From assembly GCA_030789695.1 (NCBI GenBank), contig CM061140.1:78740422-78804421 (forward strand): 64,000 bases of DNA, read 5' to 3'. The first letter of the stretch is position 1; each line of letters starts with the position of its first letter. This document shows positions 52,619 through 62,098 of this stretch, piece by piece. The position numbers were made by a program, and so were the translations under genes. Below the pieces are notes generated by a model. It did not search any database and was not told the origin of the DNA. It saw only the letters and a program-made list of their open reading frames with translations. The stretch comes from Scilla litardierei (lineage: Eukaryota > Streptophyta > Magnoliopsida > Asparagales > Asparagaceae).

Positions 52619-54480
52619 ATTTTTTTTTTTGAAAAGCTAGAAAATCTTTATTGAGTAAAAATATACAGAACTATAGAGCGAAGGAATGGGAATTCAATAT
52701 AAAGAGGAGAGGGCACAAGCGCCGTCACTCTCTAATAAAGAACTCCCACCCTAAGCAAACTATACAAGAAAGAATAAACAGAAAAACTCAGCCCAAATCT
52801 CTAAACTCCCAATTTTCACGAACTGAAGACTCCTCCATAGTGGTAGGTTCGAGACCACACATAGCCACTCGAACATCCGCTGCCAATACCTCAAAAAACT
52901 CCATTTTCCCACTACTTTTACCTTCAAAGATTCGTCTGTTACGCTCTTGCCAAATATGCCATACCATAGCTGATAGCACCGTACGTGCCAATCTGCACAA
53001 AAATCCTTTCCCACCAAAGTGGCCCAAATAGTAATCACCAATAGCCGCAAGTGAAGGCGCCAAGTGATTGGAGACATTCAACTTCAATAACGACCTTTGG
53101 AGGACATATTGATAGAAGCTACAATTGAAGAATAAATGTGTAATATCTTCGATGTTGTCCCCCTCGCACAGTACACAATTCACAGGCAAGTTAAGGCCCC
53201 ATCTGCCAATAATATCTCTAGTAAGTAGCTTACCCCTAAGAGCACGGAGAAGGGTGATAGACCATTTAGGAATATGACCTTGAAACCAAACTAGCTTTTG
53301 GAATCGAAAAGAAGGACCCCTAATCCGAACACCATCCCAGGCTTCCGCAAATTTGAAAGTTGCGAAGTCCCTACTAGCAGCCGGCTCATGTCCAATAAAC
53401 CCACCTGCGACATTACCTATACACCCCACTTGCTGGCGATTGAAATTAGAGGCGCCTTCAAGTCCAGAAGGAGCAATCCGGTTGCTTTTCACCCAAACCC
53501 AACGATCATGTCCAAGAGTGATTTTTACATTTGCAAGGTAATGCTTGACTAGAGAAATGGCCGGGTCATCAACCCAAGCCCCACGGACCCAGTAGTCACA
53601 AACACGCTTCATCGCGGCGTTCGGTGGTACTGCAACCAGATTCATTAGAGGCCCACAATCTAGCCAATAGTCATGCCAAAAAAGAGTCGAACTCCCGTCT
53701 TTAACCATTCTTCGTACAAGTTTATTAGAGACATTTCTACAATTCAACATGTGTTTCCAAGTGCCGGAGTGATAGACAGTGCCCTTTGCCGCAAAGAACA
53801 ATCTGGCCTTATCATATTTAGCTCTCATATACTTAGCCCAGAGGCTATTAGATGTAAGAAATCTCCATGTCAGCCTCACACCCGAAGCAACATTTAAATC
53901 CTCCAACAACCGTAAGCCTACACCACCTTCAGTCTTTGGGGTACAGATATCCTTCCATGCCCAATCACGAGAGGGCCCCATAATGAACCGTCTACATAGG
54001 GAAGAAATTTTTCTCACAATGGAAAACGGCATGTGGAAGGCTTGCATCCAAAAAGCGACCATACCGTAAATTACCGATTTGACAAGCTCAATCCTCCCAG
54101 AAATTGATAACAAATTTGAAGACCAGCCCATGAGCCTCTTCTTGCACCTATCAAGAAGCCGACTGTACATGGGCGCTTTTGGGTATTTGGAAGACAAAGG
54201 CAAGCCCAGATAAGTAGAAAAAGTAGTGGAAATTCTGATACCCAAACAATCTGCCAGGACGGTCCGATTTTTTGTGCCTTTACTAAAAAGAACCGAACTC
54301 TTGTCCCAATTCACTTGAAGCCCCAAATAATCCTTGAACTCCAGAAGTAAGGACTTAATGCACCTAAAAGATTTGAGATTGGCTCTGCAGAAAACTAGCA
54401 AGTCATCAACAAATAGAATGTGGGAAATTGAACCTGTTCGTCGCATAGCCTGAAGGGCACCACAACCAAGACTTTTGGAT
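52619..54480 (-). mobile_element. 5'-truncated L1-type LINE (LINE A)
   Basis: Minus strand. The 3' end is an A tail (T run 52620-52630) with AATAAAG about 20 bases before it. The 14-bp target duplication ATTAATCCCATATA lies on both sides (52605-52618 and 54481-54494). Truncation at 54480 removes everything before the RT active site, as is common when target-primed reverse transcription stops early. Confidence 0.9.
52788..54480 (-). pseudogene. LINE A ORF2 fragment (RT C-terminal half and zf-RVT)
   Basis: The minus-strand frame enters from the flanking TA repeat and becomes LINE sequence at SKSLGCGALQAM. It contains the RT active site SHILFVDDLLVFC (FVDD for the more usual FADD), YLGLPLSSKYPKAPMY, WAWKDIC-PK-EGGVGLR, and the zf-RVT zinc-binding region (CVLCEGDN...HLFFNC), ending VWHIWQERNRRIFE and a short tail. 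Apart from one probably shifted patch (residues around QQVGCIGNVAGG) it stays open for over 560 codons. Endonuclease and the first RT half are missing, so it cannot move by itself. Confidence 0.9.
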
Positions 54481-54721
54481 ATTAATCCCATATATATATA
54501 CATATACATACATATATATATATATATCAATATGTTAGTTGAGTTATAATACGTCCGTAAATTAGTTTTTAAAATGATATGAGTTTTATAATATAAGTTG
54601 ATATATAACGCTAAGTTTTAAATAACAGTACGTTTGGTATTTTATTAATATTATCAGCGTATTATAATGTTAAGTTAGTAAGGTTAGTATATCATTAAAT
54701 TGTTAGTAAAATGATGTTATA

Positions 54722-55091
54722 TATAGGGAGATCTTCGGTTGCGAAAAAGAGGGTTTTCGCACCGTGCGAAAACTTTTTTTTAATTTTTTTTCAATTTTTT
54801 TTCAATTTTTTTATGTTTAATCCATACAATTATATACCCCAGGGAAAATAATGGGTGAACCCGTTGGGGATTAGAGCACCCATCCACCAGTTACAAATTT
54901 AACGGTGTCAAACCGTGCGAATTTGATGAAATGCCTTGATCGAAGGCTAAATGACATTATTTCTCAACGATTATTTTTTGAGGTGGGGTATAACAACATA
55001 TAATAAGGGTGGAAAAAAGATTTTTTGAAAAAAAATTTCAAAAAAACTAAAAACATTTTCGCAAGGTGCGAAATGTTCACATTTGAAGATT

Positions 55092-55098
<7 letters not shown>
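54722..55098. mobile_element. MITE-like element with long imperfect inverted repeats
   Basis: The left end (GATCTTCGGTTGCGAA, then TTTTCGCACCGTGCGAAAAC) mirrors the right end, whose reverse complement reads AAATCTTCAAATGTGAAC, then TTTCGCACCTTGCGAAAATG. Both are followed by T-rich arms. It is flanked by TATATA on both sides. No coding capacity. Confidence 0.55.
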
Positions 55099-55132
<34 letters not shown>

Positions 55133-55152
55133 CCCAGATCCAACCAAGTTTC

Positions 55153-55204
<52 letters not shown>

Positions 55205-55208
55205 ATAT
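55099..55208. repeat. (TA)n microsatellites next to LINE B
   Basis: Two (TA)n runs at about 55096-55129 and 55157-55202, separated by about 30 unique bases. The second one ends in TCTATAT, which is the left target copy of LINE B. Confidence 0.85.
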
Positions 55209-57902
55209 CTATATCTTTAAATCTTATATACAAGTTTCTTCTATAATGTGATGAAATCAAGGCAAGGCTGAAATAACTTAAGCCACATGGTGGATGTGAA
55301 TGGTGCTCAGGTCAGAACCTATGCTGAACTTAAATCTGAGGCTACAAGCTACTACGAGGTCCTTTACAGTCAAAGTAACTACTGGAATGTCTTTCCCAAA
55401 CTTGTGCCGAAGAAGAAAATTAAGCATGAAACAGCTATTTGGTTGGAAAGAAATGTGAGTGCTGAAGAGATCAGATTGGCGGTTTTCAGTATTGGCGCCT
55501 CCAAAGCTCCCGGCCCTGATGGGTTCAACGGGTTCTTCTTTCGAAACAATTGGAATCTTATTGAGCCTGATGTGGTTGCTGCGGTGCGGTCCTTCTTTAG
55601 ATCGAGCTCCTTACTTCGCCAGGTTAATCACACATTTCTTACTCTAGCACCAAAAAATATTAATGCTTCTTCTCTTGGAGACTACAGGCCGATTGCATGC
55701 TGCAATGTTATCTACAAGATTATTAGCAAAGTCCTCTGCAACAGGCTTCAGAGCTTCATTCATGAACTTGTTTCTCCGAATCAATCTGCCTTTTTGCAGG
55801 GTAGACTGCTATCTGATTGTGCGCTCCTGGACCACGAGCAAATCAGAGACTTCAGCAACCCTATGGGGTCCAGGGCGTGCTTAAAGCTTGATTTAAGGAA
55901 GGCATTTGACTGTGTCAACAGAGAATTTGTGTATTTCATCTTACATCAAATGGGTTTTGGCCACAAATTCATTGGTTGGATCAGGGAGTGCATCTCATCG
56001 CCTTCCTTCTCAGTCATGGTAAATGGTTCACCTGTGGGATTCTTTGGTGGAAACAGGGGGCTAAGGCAAGGTGATCCTCTGTCCCCCTACCTGTTTGTCA
56101 TTATTATGGAATGTTTCACTCTTTTGTTAGACAAGGCCCTAACTAGGGGGATGATCCAACCTATGCGACGGGTGGGAACGATCTCTCACCTTCTGTTTGC
56201 TGATGATTTACTGGTTTTCTGTCATGCTAACCAGAAATCATTCAGAGGCCTTAAGATCCTACTTGAAGATTTCAGGAATTTTACTGGGCTGGAAATAAAT
56301 TGGGACAAGAGTTCTTCCATGTTTAGTAAAGGAGTCAAAAATAAAGGAGAGCTTGCAAATTTTCTGGGAGTCAAACAGGCTCAGGCTATCACCACATATT
56401 TGGGGCTTCCATTGTCACCTAAATACCCCAGGACTCAAATGTATAACATGCTCATTGACAAGTGCAGGAAGAGAATGAGTGGTTGGGCTTCTGCTACATT
56501 ATCAATTGCCGGAAGGCTGGAGTTGGTAAGAACTGTTATTTATGGCATGATTATGTTTTGGGTGCAAGTTTACAAATTCCCTACAACTGTTTTGCGTACG
56601 TTGACCTCAATGTGTAGAAAGTTCATTTGGGGCACTGCAAAATCTTGGGCTTGGAAGGACTACTGTAGGCCTAAGGAGGAAGGAGGGGTTGGATTAAGGC
56701 TATTGACAGATCTTAACCTTGCTGCGGGTATTAAGCTAACATGGAGATTACTCAAATCTAACGGGCTGTGGGCGGAATATATGAGGGGGAAATACAAGGA
56801 CTCGGCAACTTTATATGAAGCTAAGGGAATTTCTACTCAATCTGGCACATGGAAATTTATCCTTCATTGCAGAAGCCTATCGCAGAGAATAATTGTCAGA
56901 AAAGTTAGAAACGGTAATGACACTCTATTTTGGCATGACAACTGGCTCCCGTGTGGGCCATTAAAAGGACAATGGACTATACCGAATGGTGCTAGCAGTA
57001 AGAGAGTCGCTGACTATTGGAGCGGAACTACGTGGAATTATTGTGCCGATATCCAACCTCTCAAAGCTCTACTCCAGCCTTTTAAACTCACTACTGGCTC
57101 GGATCAGTGGGCTTGGAAAAATGGCTCTGAATTGCGCTTTAAGGATGCCTGGGAAACTGTCCGAAGCAAATCTCATCCTTTCCCATTCTTTAAGCTTGTT
57201 TGGTACCGGAAGCATATTCCTAAATTTGCTATTACACTGTTGCGGGCCCTCATTGGCAAGCTGCAAACCAAAGACCGCATGAGGCAATGGGCGGAACTAG
57301 CATCCCCTCACTGTGAACTGTGCGGATTAAATGAGCCGGAAACAACTTCGCATCTATTCTTCCAGTGCCCATATTCCAACTACATTATCTCTAGAGCATT
57401 ATTGAAGCTTGGCGCCATGATTCCAGGTGACACAAGTATTATTGGTGTGGGGAAGTTTTTGCTTGACCGTTTTAATAATAAGGGTGCTATATGCTTACTA
57501 GCTAAAACTGTGCTCTCGGCTACGGTATGGAATATTTGGCGTGAACGTAACAGGCGTATTTTTCAGAATGAAAGTAAGCCCAAGACTGCTGTTTTTGAAG
57601 ATATCTCGGCTGATGTACGTACTGCACTCCGTAATACCGATAACATTGATGATGCATCCGCAAATGCATTTGAGAACTGGGATATCATGGGTATTGGTTA
57701 AGAAATGCTAATTCTGTTTGAGGTTGAGTATCGAGGCTGTATCTTGTATTGTATTCTCTTGGTTTTGGGAACGGACACTTGACCATTTGGCCTAGGGTGA
57801 TGACGCTTGTGTCCTCTCCCCTAGTCACTTGCTCAAATGTTCTAGTACCATGCCATTTTGTATTTGCTGTATATTTTAATAAAACTAACCTTGCAGAAAA
57901 AA
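55209..57902 (+). mobile_element. 5'-truncated L1-type LINE (LINE B)
   Basis: ORF2 without endonuclease, a 3' UTR with AATAAAAC near 57878, and a short A tail (57897-57902). Target duplication about TATATATCTATAT on both sides (ending at 55208 and 57915). The right copy is the start of a Helitron (TCTATATTACATTTG), so LINE B inserted into a Helitron end. Confidence 0.85.
55287..57701 (+). CDS. LINE B ORF2: reverse transcriptase plus zf-RVT, open for 804 codons
   Basis: Order: linker (ATSYYEVLYS), RT (APGPDGFNGFFFR at about residue 75; [42 protein letters not shown]; active site LLFADDLLVFC at about residue 308), a thumb-like region (TYLGLPLSPKYPRTQMY; EEGGVGLRLL), and zf-RVT (CELCG...HLFFQC) with the terminal VWNIWRERNRRIF. 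No stop or frameshift. The apurinic endonuclease expected before RT is absent because the copy is 5'-truncated; a complete plant L1 ORF2 is usually about 1200-1300 residues. ATG 55287 is simply the first in frame, within the truncated linker, so expression from it is doubtful. Confidence 0.9.
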   Translation: MVDVNGAQVRTYAELKSEATSYYEVLYSQSNYWNVFPKLVPKKKIKHETAIWLERNVSAEEIRLAVFSIGASKAPGPDGFNGFFFRNNWNLIEPDVVAAVRSFFRSSSLLRQVNHTFLTLAPKNINASSLGDYRPIACCNVIYKIISKVLCNRLQSFIHELVSPNQSAFLQGRLLSDCALLDHEQIRDFSNPMGSRACLKLDLRKAFDCVNREFVYFILHQMGFGHKFIGWIRECISSPSFSVMVNGSPVGFFGGNRGLRQGDPLSPYLFVIIMECFTLLLDKALTRGMIQPMRRVGTISHLLFADDLLVFCHANQKSFRGLKILLEDFRNFTGLEINWDKSSSMFSKGVKNKGELANFLGVKQAQAITTYLGLPLSPKYPRTQMYNMLIDKCRKRMSGWASATLSIAGRLELVRTVIYGMIMFWVQVYKFPTTVLRTLTSMCRKFIWGTAKSWAWKDYCRPKEEGGVGLRLLTDLNLAAGIKLTWRLLKSNGLWAEYMRGKYKDSATLYEAKGISTQSGTWKFILHCRSLSQRIIVRKVRNGNDTLFWHDNWLPCGPLKGQWTIPNGASSKRVADYWSGTTWNYCADIQPLKALLQPFKLTTGSDQWAWKNGSELRFKDAWETVRSKSHPFPFFKLVWYRKHIPKFAITLLRALIGKLQTKDRMRQWAELASPHCELCGLNEPETTSHLFFQCPYSNYIISRALLKLGAMIPGDTSIIGVGKFLLDRFNNKGAICLLAKTVLSATVWNIWRERNRRIFQNESKPKTAVFEDISADVRTALRNTDNIDDASANAFENWDIMGIG

Positions 57903-58275
57903 TATATATCTATATTACATTTGACAACTGTTTTTGAATCCTAGGGCTGACTAGGACAAACTAGTTGATAGAAAGACGGCTTGGATTTAATACCGCGGAA
58001 TGAATGGTTGAGATGAGATTGTGGAAAGTTTTGGGGGGGACTTTGTATTTTGGGGAAAACTCTTTGGAGGGAAAACGAAATCATTTAAAGCTAGGGGGAA
58101 CAAAGCATGTAAATTAAATATATATCTCTCAGTCTCTCTCCCCCTCATTAATATTTCAACTACATATATCTTTCTCAGTCTCCTCCCTCTCATTAATTTT
58201 TCAACTACACACACGTGATCATTGGCTTTCACCCAGTCTTTAATCTCTTTCACTCAATCCAACGGCGACCCTGCT

Positions 58276-58680
58276 TTAACGTACGTTCTGGTCGTCCTCA
58301 ACCAGCAACTCCCTCGCTTGCCCCTCTCATCTGGAATCACGGTATACGTTCCTTTCTAGGGTTTTATTTTTTTGATTCCCCCTATTTTTGGTTTGTTTTC
58401 AGCTAATTATTGGTTGGGTTTTTTGTGTTGATGCCGTTTGTAGAGTAGCAAAGCTGCGGCTCTGTGCTCCGGGCGTTAACATACACCCTGGTCGTCCTCA
58501 ACCAGCGACTCCCTCGATTCACCCCTCTCCTCTGAATCACGGTATGCGTTCCTTTCTAGGGTTTTAGTTTTTTTATTCCCCCCTATTTTTGGTTTGTTTT
58601 CAGCTACTTATTGGCAGGGTTTTTTGTGTTGATGTCGTTTGTAGAGCAGCAAAGCTGCGGCTCTACGCTGATGCTGGAGT
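58276..58680 (+). repeat. Tandem duplication of an exon-intron unit (about 200-bp period)
   Basis: CTGGTCGTCCTCAACCAG occurs at 58288 and 58488; both are followed by a CACGGTA(T)... donor-like site, TTTCTAGGGTTTT, an AT-rich stretch and GTTTGTAGAG as acceptor, then GCAAAGCTGCGGCTCT. This looks like a leader exon plus first intron of a captured gene, duplicated once. I do not recognise the gene; it need not be NOP56. Confidence 0.6.
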
Positions 58681-58859
58681 TGTTTTCCAATCAGGATCCT
58701 ACCGACGTTTGATTGGGGTGAGTTTTATTTCGATCTTTTTGGTTATTTGAGTGGCATGCCAGAAAAATCCAAACTTTCTGAGTCAGAGATGTATTTTTTG
58801 GTGCGAACTGTAGTCAAATATGTATGTTTATGTTGAAAGCAAAAAATCGATGATTACAG

Positions 58860-59226
58860 GAAGAAGGCGAAGTTCAACCTTGGGGTCACTGAACCGAAGG
58901 TTGGGTTGTAAATTTTTGAGGTAGCAAAGATTCCTTGCCAATGCAATGAGTTTGTGATGGAGATGCAGAGAGGGGTCAGAATGCATTTCAATCGGGTTAT
59001 TAAGGATCTCAAGGGCGGGATTTTATTGCTTTGGGGTGATCTAATTGAAAAAAGATGACTTTTGGGCCAGTTTGTTAATTTGTTTACGATTGTATCCAAC
59101 AGATTTGGAGTTGGCACAATTCGGGTTTGAACACAGATATAGTTGGGCGAATGTGAAGTTCAATGTGAATCGGGTGGATAACATGGTGATTCAGGATATT
59201 ACTCTGGATAAGTTAACTCATTCTTA
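58860..59226 (+). pseudogene. NOP56: Captured NOP56 fragment (two exons) in Helitron A
   Basis: NOP56 is a core protein of box C/D snoRNPs that guide rRNA methylation in the nucleolus. The first piece, after a TTACAG acceptor (58859), reads KKAKFNLGVTEPKVG, stop, IFEVAKIPCQCNEFV, RGVRMHFNRVIKDLK, matching the NOP56 middle region. An intron-like stretch (about 59020-59102, ending CCAACAG) leads to the second piece: DLELAQFGF, then VKFNVNRVDNMVIQ. Exon order and phase agree with a genomic, not cDNA, origin. A TAA at 58909-58911, a lost donor site and a shortened end (TLDKLTHS then stop) show that it is not functional. Only about 100 of some 500 residues are present. Confidence 0.85.
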
Positions 59227-61069
59227 AAGAGGGTTAGGTTTGTTTTTAGTTCTTTGAGCTTTTTTCTCTTACATAAATCATTTAGGGTTATGCATCATGC
59301 CTATTTTTATATTGATCATATGTTAAGCATCTTTCATCAGTTTATTATCAGTATAAGAAAATTTGAGTTTTATTCACTTACATGAATCATTTATGTTTAT
59401 GCTTAATACCTTCGTATATGATGTTTGAAGAGCACATAGATCTATTTATTCTATGTTTATGCATCATGCCTATATTTTTTATACTGTTTTAATTCGTTGA
59501 GCTTCAAACATCTTGCTTAAATCTAAACAACTTATATTTCGTGTGTTCCAATAAGACACATCTAGCAGGCAACAACATGAACATCATATTTTATGATTGA
59601 TCTTTGTGCTCTTACATCTGACTCTGACATGTTGCATGGTTATAATCTCAACTCAGTAGAATTGGGTTTGACTGTTTAAGATACCTAAGCCATCCCACAA
59701 GCATTTCATTGATAGAAAAAACGAAAGAAATGTAGTAGCCACCCAGTCCACATGCCCCAATCATCATACAAAAAACAGACAAAAGTTGTAATCCAAGTTA
59801 GTTCTTTTAACATAAATTGGGAGATATATCTCTAAACACCAAGCGCTCAATCCTTCTCCAACAATATATAATTGAAACACATTTTTAATATTGGTCATTA
59901 TCGAGTGTAATTCTAATAGCGACTTCACATGGATATTCAAATTATAGAATCTAAATATGTAAAGTTGTAACATACGTAAGTCATAAAACTTCTCCATAGC
60001 ATATACAAAGTAACCAGAGTGTTTGAGGCTTTGAGCATAGTGAAATATTCGGCATATAGCTACCTTGAACACATTCCAAAGATGTGCAACTCCTCATAAT
60101 AATTCACACTAGCCCATGAACTGAAGTACTGTCGGGTCATTAGAGCTGATTCAAACTCCTTCGGTTAATTACCTAACAATACACACATCTCATTGCAGGG
60201 CATTAATAAAATCAGCATCATCAAAAATGTCCGAGAAAGTGTCTGAGAAAGTGTTGTTTATGATTGAAATGTCTGAGAAAGTGTTGTTTATGATAGAACA
60301 TTGGCAAATGAAATATATAAAGGGCAGACATGTATGTAATTCTTCGATATTGTATGAAATTGTCAAATAGATCAAACCTGGAGTCCTACCAAATAGATTG
60401 CTAATCTAACTGAGGATTCACTAGCGTAACATTCATTATACAGTCTACAACAGCCATATCACTTATGTGCATGCATGAGATAATAACATATCTGACTATA
60501 CACTAATGTGTATGATCCAGAAGATAGTGGATATCTGGTTATAGCTATATGAATTTGTGGGAATTTAAGGGGCAATCTTACAAGTGTCAAATAACATCAT
60601 CTTATTTATAAAACAATCAAGTGCAAAGAGTTTAGTTGCTTACCAGTACATATACATGTTAAATAACTTAAGAAAATATGAGATCTAAGTACTATAGCAG
60701 CGATCATAAATAAATGAGAAAAAAATGATACAGCAGAATAGCTCATGCATCATTTGAATAGCAGGTTTGAGAAAGCAAACCCCACCAGTAGCTCATAATT
60801 GCATAATCCAGAGCTTGACACACCCTTAATGAAAAGAACCAACTATGTCATAATCCGAAAAAGACTAGAGTAGACTCTAAATATGGAAGGGATATTTCCA
60901 ACACTATGATTCTGAACTAATAACGGCCCCTAAGTCATATATGCATGTATAGCTATTATACAAATAAGTGACGTTTTTGAATGGGATTGTTAACTAGGAC
61001 AAAAGGTTGGGTATAAAGACGGATGTAATTGAATCTTAAACAATCAATGTGTATGATGAGAGTTTATGA
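59227..61069. other. AT-rich Helitron interior, no recognised gene
   Basis: No convincing gene. A minus-strand frame at 59764-60072 (102 codons, Leu/Ile-rich) could be a captured exon, but I cannot name it. At 60241-60293 a 24-base unit (GTCTGAGAAAGTGTTGTTTA...) occurs twice, 29 bases apart. Confidence 0.5.
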
Positions 61070-61530
61070 AAATTTTAGGGGAAGCCCCCAAAATTTTAGG
61101 GGAACTAAATCTGGAGGGACCTAAATCTTTGGAGGAACTGAAATTTATAGGAGGAACTAAATTTTCTAAGTGAACTAAATTTTAGGTGAAGCTAAACTTT
61201 TTGGAATTTTTTTGGTGAAAACTGAAGCAGGAGTGAACTAAATTTTAGGGAAACTAAATATCAATTATTGGGATTTAATTCGTTTAAGCTTAGGGATCCA
61301 CGATTTTGTGGGGCTAATTCTATAGGGAACGAAATTTTCGAGGGAACTAAAATATTTGGTGGGGACTAAATTCTCTAGGGAGAACTAAACTTTTTGGTGG
61401 TGATTAAATTCTCTGGGAAAACTAAAATTTTGGTGGAAATAAAATTTTTAGGAGAAACTAAATAATTATTATTATGCTTTATTTATTACTGTTTTTTTAA
61501 AATTAAGGGAACCAAGTTTTTAGGGGGATA
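61070..61530 (+). repeat. Degenerate minisatellite of GGAACTAAATTTTAG-like units
   Basis: About twenty imperfect units of 15-25 bases with the core GAACTAAATTTT(AG)GG, next to the 3' end of Helitron A. Confidence 0.7.
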
Positions 61531-61568
61531 TTTTAAAAGAACCGTGCTCTTAGGGCGGTTATGACTAT

Positions 61569-62090
61569 TCTATATTACATTTGAGGACTTTTTGAATTGC
61601 CTTGCTGACTAGGACAAGCCGATGTCATGCTGATGTATAAATAGGTTGATAGAAGAATGTCTAGGATTTACTCTTAGTAAAAGAAGGGTTGAGATGAGTG
61701 TTTGGGAAAACAAAAAAACCTCAGCACATGTAGCGTTGAGGTGGCTAAATTCAATGAGATCTGATAACATTGTTTGATGCGTCGTAGAAATCCCATCCAT
61801 TCAATCTAACGTAATTTAATACAGCTGGATCCCACCCAAAAATTTGAATCTCCACCTGTTCCTAAGAAAAGAAACTTTAACGCCTCTCACTCGTATTAAC
61901 TCTCCCTCAGCAAAACCAATCTCTCTCTCACCCGTCTCTCTCCCATGCATTGAAGGTGCCCGCTAAATTTTTGTTCTTTTAAATCATGAAGTGGAATATT
62001 ATACGTTCCCAAAATTTTTGAGGGGGAAATAATTTTTGGGAAAACAAAGATTTTAAATGAGCCGTGCCTGAGGGCACGTGTTATGACTAG
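61569..62090 (+). mobile_element. Helitron B (non-autonomous, 522 bp)
   Basis: 5' end TCTATATTACATTTGAGG; 3' end with the stem-loop GTGCC-TGAG-GGCAC (62064-62077) about ten bases before the terminal CTAG (62087-62090), followed by T. These are the diagnostic Helitron ends. It follows Helitron A directly. No coding sequence; the 63-codon minus-strand frame at 61609-61800 is not recognised. Confidence 0.75.
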
Positions 62091-62098
62091 TGCATATA

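Larger units (their letters stand above)
57909..61568 (+). mobile_element. Helitron A (non-autonomous, carries captured NOP56 exons)
   Basis: The 5' end TCTATATTACATTTGACAAC closely matches the start of Helitron B at 61569 (TCTATATTACATTTGAGGAC), and GACTAGGACAA follows in both. The 3' end near 61538-61568 has CCGTG...GGGCGGTTATGACTA, resembling the B terminus (CCGTGCCTGAGGGCACG...TTATGACTAG). The last base reads CTAT in place of CTAG. No Rep/helicase is present. It contains a duplicated exon-intron unit, NOP56 exons and a minisatellite. An internal copy of the 5' region starts near 60974. Confidence 0.6.

Noticed and set aside
59764..60072. 102-codon minus-strand frame as an LRR or other gene fragment
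   Set aside because: The Leu/Ile spacing is suggestive only; I cannot match it to a family, so it is mentioned but not called.
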